Part shown: piece by piece, positions 57,070 through 64,000 of the stretch
Numbering within the stretch: the first letter of the stretch is position 1
Layout: the number at the start of each line of letters is the position of its first letter
Assembly: GCA_000514715.1 (NCBI GenBank)
Contig: AZWL01000029.1
Location: 1-64,000 of the forward strand
Length of the DNA: 64,000 nt
Source of the DNA: Streptomyces sp. CNH099
Lineage (GTDB): Bacteria > Actinomycetota > Actinomycetes > Streptomycetales > Streptomycetaceae
Reading direction: 5' to 3'
The notes under the pieces: generated by a model
Seen by the model: the letters and a program-made list of their open reading frames with translations, nothing else
Databases searched by the model: none
Told to the model about the DNA's origin: nothing
Translations under genes and position numbers: made by a program

Positions 57070-58719
57070 ATGCATTCGGGACAAGAATTCGGAGACAATC
57101 CAGAAGAAGTCCGCGAGACCGGCCACTACGCCTCGGAGTACGTCCCAAGTTTCGTCGAGAAGTGGGACTCTCTCATCGACTGGGAGAAGAGGACGGAGAG
57201 CGAGGGCAACTTCTTCATCGACCTGCTGCGAAAGCGCGGGGTGAAGAGCGTCCTCGACGTCGCCACGGGCACCGGGTTCCACTCGGTGCGGCTGGCCGCC
57301 GCGGGATTCGACGCGGTGAGCGCGGACGGCAGTGCCGACATGCTCGCCAAGGCGTTCGAGAACGGCCGCGACCACGGCTATCTCCTGCGCGTCGTCCAGG
57401 CGGACTGGCGCTGGCTCAACCGGGACGTCCACGGTGAGTACGACGCCATCGTCTGCCTGGGGAACTCGTTCACCCACATCTTCTCGGAGCGCGACCGGCG
57501 CAAGGCCCTGGCCGAGTTCTACGCCATGCTCAAGCATGACGGGGTGCTCGTCCTCGACCAGCGCAATTACGACGCGATACTGGATCGCGGGTACAGCACC
57601 CAGCACACCTTCTACTACTGCGGTGAAGATGTGGCTGTGGAGCCCGAGTACATCGACGACGGACTGTGCCGGATGCGGTACCACTTCCCGGACGACTCGG
57701 TCTACCACCTCAACATGTTTCCGCTGCGGAAGGACTACACCCGCCAGCTCATGACGCAGGTGGGGTTCCAGCGCGTCGACACGTACGGGGACTTCCAGCA
57801 CACCTACCGCGACGAACAGCCCGACTTCTTCATCCACGTCGCGGAGAAGGAGTATCGGACCCAGCAAATGGAGAGGGAAGCCTCCCAGGCCACCGTCACC
57901 GCCCGCACCTACTACAACTCCCGCGACGCCGACGTCTTCTACGCCACGGTCTGGGGCGGCGAGGACATCCACATCGGCATGTACGAGAGCGACGACGAGC
58001 CCATCGGCGACGCCAGCCGCCGGACCGTCGCGCACATGGCGGGAAAGCTGGACCTGACCGAGCAGTCCCTGGTGCTCGACCTCGGCTCGGGGTACGGCGG
58101 CGTGGCCCGCTACCTGGCGGAGACCCACGGCTGCCGCGTCCTCGCGCTGAACCTCAGCGAGGTAGAGAACAGCCGCCACCGCGAGCTGAACGCGGCGCGC
58201 GGTCTCACCACCGACCAGATCGAGGTGGTGGACGGCGCCTTCGAGGACATCCCCTACCCGGACGCCTCCGTCGACGTGGTCTGGTCGCAGGACGCCTTCC
58301 TGCACAGCGGCGACCGGGCGCGGGTGCTGGCGGAGGCCGCACGGGTGCTGCGGCCCGGCGGGCACCTGGTCTTCACCGACCCGATGGCCGCCGACGACTG
58401 CCCGGCGGGCGTGCTGCAGCCCGTCCTCGACCGCATCCACCTGGAGAACATGGGCTCACCCGGCTTCTATACGGACGAGCTGACCCGGCTCGGCTTCTCG
58501 CCGGTCGGCGGCGGCTTCGAGGAGCACACGGACCAGCTGGTGAACCACTACACGCGGGTGCTCCGCGAGACCGAGGAACAGGAGAGGGGGGCGCTGGCCG
58601 GCAAGGTGAGCACCGAGTATCTGACGCAGATGAAGAAAGGTCTGCGGCACTGGATCGACGGAGGCCGGGACCAGCACCTCACCTGGGGCGTCTTCCACTT
58701 CACCAAGACCACGTCCTAG
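57070..58719 (+). CDS. Fused glycine/sarcosine and sarcosine/dimethylglycine N-methyltransferase (betaine synthesis)
   Basis: This 549-residue protein contains two SAM-dependent methyltransferases. The N-terminal half (about 1-265) resembles GSMT: YASEYVPSFVEKWDSLIDWEKR, VLDVATGTGFHSVRLAAAGF (SAM loop near 62) and GNSFTHIFSERDRRKALAEFYAMLKHDGVLVLDQRNYD. The C-terminal half (about 280-549) resembles SDMT: TYYNSRDADVFYATVWGGEDIHIGMY, VLDLGSGYGGVARYLAETHG (second SAM loop near 336) and VWSQDAFLHSGDRARVLAEAARVLRPGG. Together they methylate glycine three times to glycine betaine. A fused form is known from the halophile Actinopolyspora. No ribosome site is obvious before the ATG. A 289-bp leader (56781-57069) holds no gene. 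Confidence 0.92.
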   Translation: MHSGQEFGDNPEEVRETGHYASEYVPSFVEKWDSLIDWEKRTESEGNFFIDLLRKRGVKSVLDVATGTGFHSVRLAAAGFDAVSADGSADMLAKAFENGRDHGYLLRVVQADWRWLNRDVHGEYDAIVCLGNSFTHIFSERDRRKALAEFYAMLKHDGVLVLDQRNYDAILDRGYSTQHTFYYCGEDVAVEPEYIDDGLCRMRYHFPDDSVYHLNMFPLRKDYTRQLMTQVGFQRVDTYGDFQHTYRDEQPDFFIHVAEKEYRTQQMEREASQATVTARTYYNSRDADVFYATVWGGEDIHIGMYESDDEPIGDASRRTVAHMAGKLDLTEQSLVLDLGSGYGGVARYLAETHGCRVLALNLSEVENSRHRELNAARGLTTDQIEVVDGAFEDIPYPDASVDVVWSQDAFLHSGDRARVLAEAARVLRPGGHLVFTDPMAADDCPAGVLQPVLDRIHLENMGSPGFYTDELTRLGFSPVGGGFEEHTDQLVNHYTRVLRETEEQERGALAGKVSTEYLTQMKKGLRHWIDGGRDQHLTWGVFHFTKTTS

Positions 58720-58914
58720 GCGTTCCGGCGCCTCCGCCGCCGAACCGGGCCCGTGTGCGCCCGGAGAGGTGCCGGTGCCGGAAGAAAGGCGCCGACGAGG
58801 TGCCGGAGAGGTGCCGCAGAGGCAGCGCCGTATGCCAGAGCGGCCTTCGGCTGATCCCCTGTCCCGTACCGGGACACCTGCGGGACCGGCACGAAGGCCG
58901 CGGGGCGGCGGCCG

Positions 58915-60945
58915 TCAGGCCGCCGCCGCCAGCTGCGCAGGCAGCGGCTCCGCGTGCAGTACCGTCAGCCCCGACACGGCGCGCGTGAGGCACACGTAGA
59001 GCCGGCGCAGCCCCGTCCGCTCGTCCGGTTCCCCCGCGACGATCGCCGCCGGGTCGTCGAGCACCACGTAGTCGTACTCCAGGCCCTTCGCCAGCGACGC
59101 CGGCACCAGCGTCAGCCGCGCCGCCGACGTCGTCTCCTCGCCCGGCGCCAGATACGGCAGCCCCGCCGCGTCCAGCGCCGCGCCCACGGCCGCCACCCGC
59201 CCGTCCGCAGCGATCAGCCCCACCGAGCCCTCCCGGCCGCCGAGCACCTCCGCGCACGCCGCCGCCACCGCCCCGTCCAGCGCCCCCGGCGCCACGCCCC
59301 GTATCGCCAGGTCCCCCGCCGACTCCCGGATCGACGTGGCCTCCGCCAGCCCCGGCGCGATCGACGGCAGCAGCCGCGACGCGTACGCGATCACCTCCCG
59401 CGGCACCCGGAAGCCCTGCGTCAGCTCCTCCACCGCCGCCTCCGGCTTCCCCAGGTGCGCCAGCGCCGCCGCCCAGCTCTCCGTCGCCCACGGCGTCGTC
59501 CCCTGCGCGATGTCCCCCAGCACCGTCGCCGACCCCGTCGAACACCGCCGCCCCACCGCCCGGTACTGCATCGGCGACAGGTCCTGCGCCTCGTCCAGCA
59601 CCACGTGCCCCAGCGACGGCGTCCGCTCCACCAGGTCCCGCGCCTCGTCGACCAGCACCGCGTCCGCCGCCGACCACCGCGCAGAGCGCACCCCCCGCGG
59701 CGGCTTCTCCCACAGCAGCAGCCGCTGCTCGTCCGCGTCGAGGATCCCCTCCGCGTGCGCCGCCAGGAACTCCGCGTCCGACAGCAGCCGCAGCACCAGC
59801 TTCACCGGGTCCACCGCCGGCCAGATCGCCTTCACGGCCGCCTTCACCGCCGGATTCCGCGCCACCGCGTCCTGCACCCGGTCGTCCGGCGCCTCGCCGG
59901 CGCGCTCCATCCGCACGAGCACGGCGTGCGCGATCCGCCGCGGCAGCGCCTCGCGCGCCGAGTTGTAGCGGATGCCGCGCTCCAGCAGCTCGCGGACCAG
60001 CTCCTCCACCTCGTACGCCGGCACCCGCCACCGCCGCGACCCGCGCACCACGACCACCGGCTCGGCCGGCATCGTCACCCCGGCACGCACCGCCCGCCGC
60101 AGCACCTCCGCCATCCGCGCGTCGCCCTTCAGCCGTGCCACCGGCGCCGGGTCCACCCCCCGCACCGCCACGTGCGCGACCAGCTCCGCCACCGTGGCCT
60201 GCTGCACCTCCAGCTCGCCCAGCGCCGGCAGCACCTGCTCGATGTAGCGGAGGAAGGAGTCGTTCGGCCCGATCACCAGCGTCCCCGTACGCGCCAGCCG
60301 CTCCCGGTGCGCATACAGCAGATACGCCACCCGGTGCAGCCCCACCGCCGTCTTCCCCGTCCCCGGCGCACCCTGCACGCACACCGTCCCGCCGACCTCC
60401 GCCCGCACGATGACGTCCTGCTCCGGCTGGATCGTCGCCACGATGTCGCGCATCGGCCCGACGCGCGGCCGCTCGATCTCGCGCTGCAGCAGCGCGCTCG
60501 ACCGCGCCGCCTCCGCCGGGTCGGTCAGGTGCTCGTCCTCGTACGCCGTGATCTCCCCGCGGTCGTACCCGAACCGCCGCCGCAGCACCACGTCCATGGG
60601 CTCCTTCTTGGAGGCCCGGTAGAACGCCTGCGACACCGGCGCCCGCCAGTCGATCACCATCGGGTCGCCGTCGGCGTCGTGCACGTGCCGTCGCCCGATG
60701 TAGAAGCTCTCCCCGGGACCGCCGTCCTTCGCGTAGTCGAGCCGGCCGAAGAACAGGGGGGTGTCGGCCAGGTCGGCGAGCGCCTTGATGCGCAGGTCCA
60801 GCTCGGACTGCAGCACCTCGGCGTTGACCCAGTTCGCGGTCACGTCGGTGATGTCCAGCGCCTCGGCGTCCGCGCGCATGGCGCGCAGGGCGGTACGGGA
60901 GGCGGCGAGGTGGGCGCGTTCGTGGTCGAGGGGAGTGGTGGACAT
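58915..60945 (-). CDS. HelD/HelR-type RNA polymerase-recycling ATPase (UvrD-like)
   Basis: This 676-residue superfamily 1 ATPase has a charged helical N-terminus (DHERAHLAASRTALRAMRADAEAL), then FFGRLDYAKDGGPGESFYIGRRHVHDADGDPMVIDWRAPVSQAFYRAS, typical of HelD. Walker A is VCVQGAPGTGKTAVGLHR (about residue 195), Walker B is VVLDEAQDLSPMQYRAVGRR, and LAKGLEYDYVVLDDP and LRRLYVCLTRAVSGLTVLH are C-terminal helicase motifs. HelD proteins pull stalled RNA polymerase off DNA; the S. venezuelae relative also displaces rifamycins. I chose ATG 60945 (MSTTPLDHERAHL). I saw no rifamycin-associated element upstream. Confidence 0.88.
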   Translation of the reverse strand: MSTTPLDHERAHLAASRTALRAMRADAEALDITDVTANWVNAEVLQSELDLRIKALADLADTPLFFGRLDYAKDGGPGESFYIGRRHVHDADGDPMVIDWRAPVSQAFYRASKKEPMDVVLRRRFGYDRGEITAYEDEHLTDPAEAARSSALLQREIERPRVGPMRDIVATIQPEQDVIVRAEVGGTVCVQGAPGTGKTAVGLHRVAYLLYAHRERLARTGTLVIGPNDSFLRYIEQVLPALGELEVQQATVAELVAHVAVRGVDPAPVARLKGDARMAEVLRRAVRAGVTMPAEPVVVVRGSRRWRVPAYEVEELVRELLERGIRYNSAREALPRRIAHAVLVRMERAGEAPDDRVQDAVARNPAVKAAVKAIWPAVDPVKLVLRLLSDAEFLAAHAEGILDADEQRLLLWEKPPRGVRSARWSAADAVLVDEARDLVERTPSLGHVVLDEAQDLSPMQYRAVGRRCSTGSATVLGDIAQGTTPWATESWAAALAHLGKPEAAVEELTQGFRVPREVIAYASRLLPSIAPGLAEATSIRESAGDLAIRGVAPGALDGAVAAACAEVLGGREGSVGLIAADGRVAAVGAALDAAGLPYLAPGEETTSAARLTLVPASLAKGLEYDYVVLDDPAAIVAGEPDERTGLRRLYVCLTRAVSGLTVLHAEPLPAQLAAAA

Positions 60946-61233
60946 GGCGGTGCGGGCCTCCGGCGGCTGGTGGTCGGGCGGTACGGCGGTACGGCCACGG
61001 GCGTGGCGTGGGCCGCCGGTTTCCGACCGGCAGGCAGCACTCCCGGCGCGGCGAAACGGCCGGCGAGGCGGGGGCAGACGCGCGAGCTTACGCACGGGGC
61101 GGGGGCGGGTCCAACGGTTTTTCCCGGCACGGGTGGAATGGCCTGTACTGCGCTGGCCTCCGGGCGCCCCGCGGAGTTGCCTGTACGCCGACAAGTATTC
61201 CGTTCCCGCTACGGCCCCGAAGGAGCCCGCAGC

Positions 61234-61605
61234 ATGCGAAGAAGAAGGTTAAGCGCCACCCTGGCCACCCTCACCCTCGCCGCCGCGCTCGGCACCACCG
61301 CCACGGCCGCGGCCGCCCCGGCCACCACCACCGACGATCCCGGCCCGGTGCCGGTCTGCGCCACCGGGTACGTGTGCGTCCACCACGACCGCGGCCTCGT
61401 CACCCTCGTCCCCGAGGGCCGCCGCCACACCTTCGATCCGCCCGTGGCAACGACGGCCGTGGTCAACAGCACGAAGATCCCGTACTGCATCGGCGGCACG
61501 TACAACACGGGCATCGGCCCGGGCGACGTTTTCCAGCCCCCGGTCGCGTACGCCACCCGCACCCTGACGCCGTCCCCGGGCGGCTACTGCCTGACAGACG
61601 GCTGA
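61234..61605 (+). CDS. Small secreted protein, unknown function
   Basis: This 123-residue protein has a clear signal peptide (MRRRRLSATLATLTLAAALG...AAAAP). The mature part contains VCATGYVCVHHDRGLVTLVPEGRRHTFDPP and two late cysteines (IPYCIGGTYNTG, GGYCLTDG), probably giving two disulfides. The CATGYVCVHHD segment faintly recalls the Streptomyces I36-type inhibitors, but the match is too weak to assign. AAGGAG lies 7 bases before the ATG. The 139 bp after it contain degenerate GGTCGACTGACGG repeats (61609-61665). Confidence 0.75.
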   Translation: MRRRRLSATLATLTLAAALGTTATAAAAPATTTDDPGPVPVCATGYVCVHHDRGLVTLVPEGRRHTFDPPVATTAVVNSTKIPYCIGGTYNTGIGPGDVFQPPVAYATRTLTPSPGGYCLTDG

Positions 61606-61744
61606 CGAGGGTCGACTGACGGGGGACGAATGACGGCGGTCGACTGAGGACGGTCGACCGACGACCGGGAGCGGCGTCCGGCGCCGCACGCCGCCTGGCG
61701 GGAGGCGGGGGAACCGCGCCGGACGCCGCGCCGCCGCCCGGTGC

Positions 61745-62278
61745 TCAGCGGGCGAGCGGCCTCTGGAACCAGGCGACGTCCCAGAACCTGCCGAACTTCC
61801 GCCCGACCTCCTCGAACACGCCCACGGGCCGGAACCCGAAGCGCAGATGCAGCCGCTCCGACGCCTCGTTGGGCAGCGCCACACCCGCGAGCGCCAGGTG
61901 CACGTCCTCCCGCTCCAGCACCGCGAAGAGCGCCCCGTACAGCAGCCCCCCGACGCCCCGCCCCACGTGTTCGGGCGCCAGGTAGACGCTGGTCTCGACG
62001 GACGTCGAGTACGCCGGTTTCGGCCGGAACGCGCTGCTGGTCGCGTAGCCGAGGAGCTTGCCGCCCTCCTCGGCCACGAGCAGCCGGTGCGGCCCCCGGT
62101 CCGGGTGGGCCGCCAGCCACGGGCGGCGCTGCTCGACGGTGAGCGGCTCGGTGTCGAAGGTGATCGGCGTCTCGATGACGTAGTGGTTGTAGATGCGGGT
62201 CAGCTCTTCCAGGTCGCCCTCGACGCCCGGCCGTATCCGCGTCTCCGCGCCGTCTTCCCTGTTCACCCCGATGCGCAT
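61745..62278 (-). CDS. GNAT N-acetyltransferase, phosphinothricin acetyltransferase-like
   Basis: This 177-residue protein contains IRPGVEGDLEELTRIYNHYVIETPITFDTEPLTVEQRRPWLAAH, close to Pat/Bar enzymes in the IYNHYV-T-TFD region. It also has LLGYATSSAFRPKPAYSTSVETSVYLAPEHVGRGVGGLLYGALFAVLE (acetyl-CoA loop GRGVGG) and GVALPNEASERLHLRFGFRPVGVFEEVGRKFGRFWDVAWFQRPL. The last segment is diagnostic of the phosphinothricin/methionine sulfoximine acetyltransferase group. The start ATG 62278 lacks a ribosome site; a GTG four codons later is possible. The substrate may be a methionine-sulfoximine-like amine. Confidence 0.85.
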   Translation of the reverse strand: MRIGVNREDGAETRIRPGVEGDLEELTRIYNHYVIETPITFDTEPLTVEQRRPWLAAHPDRGPHRLLVAEEGGKLLGYATSSAFRPKPAYSTSVETSVYLAPEHVGRGVGGLLYGALFAVLEREDVHLALAGVALPNEASERLHLRFGFRPVGVFEEVGRKFGRFWDVAWFQRPLAR

Positions 62279-62421
62279 GCGGCGAGCGTAATAAGCCCGC
62301 GTTACGCCCCGGTTTCGCGGCGCCGCCGGTGGCGGGCCGGACGGCAGCCCTGCGCCCGCCGCGATGCCGAGGCGGCCGTCTGCCGGCGACGGCGGCGCGT
62401 CGGAGACGACGGTCGACGGTC

Positions 62422-63806
62422 CTACTCCAGCTTGTTCAGGTACGCCTGCCCCTTCCTCTTGCCCTTCTTGCGGGTCCGTGTGATGTCCAGGAGTTCCGGG
62501 CGCACCTGCGCCTTCTTGTCGAAGGCGAGTTCCCACATCATCCGGCCGAAGATCGGCGCGAACTTCGCCGCCCAGCCGCCCGCGCACACCACGTAGTGGT
62601 CCCGCCACGAGCGCTTGCCGTTCTTGTCGGGCTCTTCACCGGCGGCCGTTCGCGGAAGACGCCCGAGGACGCTCATGTAGTCGTCGAAGGCGGCATGCAG
62701 GCAGACCCCGGAGAAGGCGGGCTGCGGGTCCATTCCCACGCAGTGCTCCCTGACGAAGCGTGACGCGTGCCCGACGTCGACCGTCGTGGCCACCTGGCCG
62801 AGACCTTCTGCGCGACGCTGTTTGAGTTCCTTCAGCGTCAGCCGGTTCATGGTGGCGTCTTCCCAGCCGAGCTTCACCATGTTGTCGGGGCCCCAGGGAA
62901 CCGACGGAAAACCGTAGAACAGATTGGACCGGCCGGTCTCCTTGTCCTCCGTGGCGAACTGGACCCACATCTTCGGGAACTGCTCGGGCGGCGACGAATC
63001 GGGGTCGGTGGCGAAATACTCGTACACCATCTCCCAGATCTCGTAGTCGAGTTCCAGGCCGAGATTCTGCAGAATGTCGTTTGTCCACACGCCGCAGGTG
63101 ATGATGCACTTGTCGGCCGTCAGTTCCTGGTTGAGCTTCGACACCCCGGACCCGCGGACCTTCACCCGCACCGCGGGGTCGCTCTTCTTCTTCGGCGCGC
63201 GCACCTCGTAGACCTCTGCGTTGTCGAGGAAGAGGGACCCTTTCCTGCCGTCGGCGAGCCGCCGCAGCGCGCGCAGCGTCTCCGGCACGTTGATGACACC
63301 GCAGTCGTCGTTCTCGTACCCGATCCACCGGTCCTGCGGGATGACTTTCCGGAGGTTCCTGAGGTTGTACTCCTTCTCCACCTGCTTCAGCGACACGTCA
63401 GTGACCTGCCTCTTCCCCTTCTTGAGATTCTCCCTCGGCTTCTTGAGGTCGCCCTGGGCCGCTGTGCCGTACCTCTCGTCCCCGAAGTTCGCCTGCCCCG
63501 TCAGGCGGAGAAGTTCCACACTCTTGCCGGTGTCCCGCCGGTACGCCTTCTCCAGCTCCTTCCAGAGGTCCTTCGCCTCGTACGCGAGGACTTGCAGCTC
63601 ATATTCCGTGTACATCGTGCGGAACATCCGGATGAGGTCCCCGGAACTGCCGGACTGGTTGTAGAAGCTGGAGCGCTCGACCACTGCCACCCGATTGCCG
63701 TTGCGGGCGCAGTAATAAGCGGCAGAGAGGCCGAGGAGCCCCCGCCCCCGATGACAATCACATCAAAATGGCGGGGCTTCTGCTGCTGGCTGTCGGCGGT
63801 TGCCAT
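62422..63806 (-). pseudogene. Sarcosine oxidase-like FAD amine oxidase with a one-base frameshift
   Basis: The main frame (63690 leftwards) gives VAVVERSSFYNQSGSSGDLIRMFRTMY to the end. It includes SGVCLHAAFDDYMSVLGRLP, where the Cys lies at the covalent-FAD position of monomeric sarcosine oxidase, and YVVCAGGWAAKFAPIFGRMMWELA. The N-terminus lies in another frame: ATG 63806 gives MATADSQQQKPRHFDVIVIGGGG. One extra base in the C5 run at 63739-63743 (G5 on the coding strand) would join them as GGGGLLGLSAAYYCARNG, restoring the dinucleotide-binding motif. So this is either a true frameshift or a sequencing error. About 460 residues if repaired. Basic inserts (RAPKKKSDP, RTRKKGKRKG) are unusual for the family. 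Confidence 0.8.
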
Positions 63807-64000
63807 CTACGCGACTCCTTGCGTCGAATTTCCTTGCCGGGTGACGCTACGCATCCGCCGGTCCGGCGTTGCGCGAAGTCGGATCTGTGTTCCCCCGCGG
63901 CTCATGAAGAGTACCTGAATGGATGTTGCTTGTCGGCTGACCGAGGCACTCTTCCGGTTGCCGTTGTCCCGGAAATTCATCGGCATGCGTGAATTCTGCC

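Noticed and set aside
63768..63992. Plus-strand 74-codon gene at the right edge
   Set aside because: It overlaps the start of the oxidase gene on the other strand and has no ribosome site or recognisable domain.

Overview
The window is high-GC actinobacterial chromosome, almost certainly Streptomyces or a close relative. The evidence is strong third-position GC, many GTG starts, ATGA/GTGA stop-start overlaps, and families typical of the genus: a CdgB-like diguanylate cyclase, TerD, an AA10 chitin oxidase with a DasR-type site, a CGNR zinc finger, DUF3263, DUF4031 and DUF6907. The order terD - arfB - flavin reductase - cdgB - amino-sugar genes - thrC/cysO - cold-shock gene - groEL - murQ/rpiR resembles the conserved core of Streptomyces chromosomes as I remember it; I could not run a comparison.

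Layout. (1) 1-5713: the distal end of an integrated actinomycete conjugative element. It has an IS110 transposase tail, an FtsK/TraB-type DNA pump, SpdD, an Spd-like membrane protein, small coupled ORFs, a DUF6907 protein and a 17-bp palindrome at the head of the operon. It ends in the 3' half of a tRNA-Thr(TGT), the att scar. Integrase, excisionase and replication genes would lie left of the window. (2) 5.9-18.2 kb: a drug-efflux MFS, an ECF42-type sigma factor with its DGPF/YCII partner, a chitin LPMO with a dre site, two bPH2 membrane proteins, a LuxR regulator divergent from an FAD oxidase coupled to an MFS exporter, and a quinone oxidoreductase. (3) 18.3-24.1 kb: pentapeptide protein, TerD, ArfB, flavin reductase, the GAF-PAS-GGDEF cyclase with Crp-like and BldD-like sites, and a CBM-like membrane protein. 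(4) 24.2-31.5 kb: an amino-sugar locus (ROK kinase, NagA, PfkB-type kinase, class II aldolase, SIS isomerase/deaminase, Tat lipoprotein binding protein) with dre sites. (5) 31.6-37 kb: trehalose synthesis (otsB, otsA) and a GpgS-like glucosyltransferase, with a hydrolase/CGNR pair between. (6) 37-44 kb: SAM-I riboswitch, thrC, a cysO-like sulfur carrier, cold-shock protein, groEL with two CIRCE elements, and murQ with an RpiR regulator. (7) 44-55 kb: accessory genes, including a Cmx-like exporter, a bacterial NACHT NTPase, HD protein, CutC, a MazF-type toxin-antitoxin pair, a sulfotransferase, and a decayed LacI/isomerase locus beside an intact FGGY kinase. (8) 55-64 kb: two secreted proteins, a fused glycine/sarcosine-dimethylglycine methyltransferase (betaine synthesis), a HelD-type RNA polymerase recycling ATPase, a GNAT enzyme and a frameshifted sarcosine-oxidase-like gene.

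How the genes fit together. Two themes recur. Amino-sugar handling links the LPMO, the nagK-nagA-kinase-aldolase operon, the SIS enzyme, the binding protein and MurQ; three of these promoters carry GGTCTAGACC-like DasR elements. Osmolyte metabolism links OtsA/OtsB, GpgS and the fused methyltransferase, which suggests a salt-tolerant organism. The most plausible less-described systems are the lone NACHT protein as an anti-phage gene, a possible cAMP/c-di-GMP/BldD convergence upstream of the GGDEF gene, and a sulfur carrier encoded with a Gly-Gly-Cys end. All starts and functions are read from sequence alone, with no database search.
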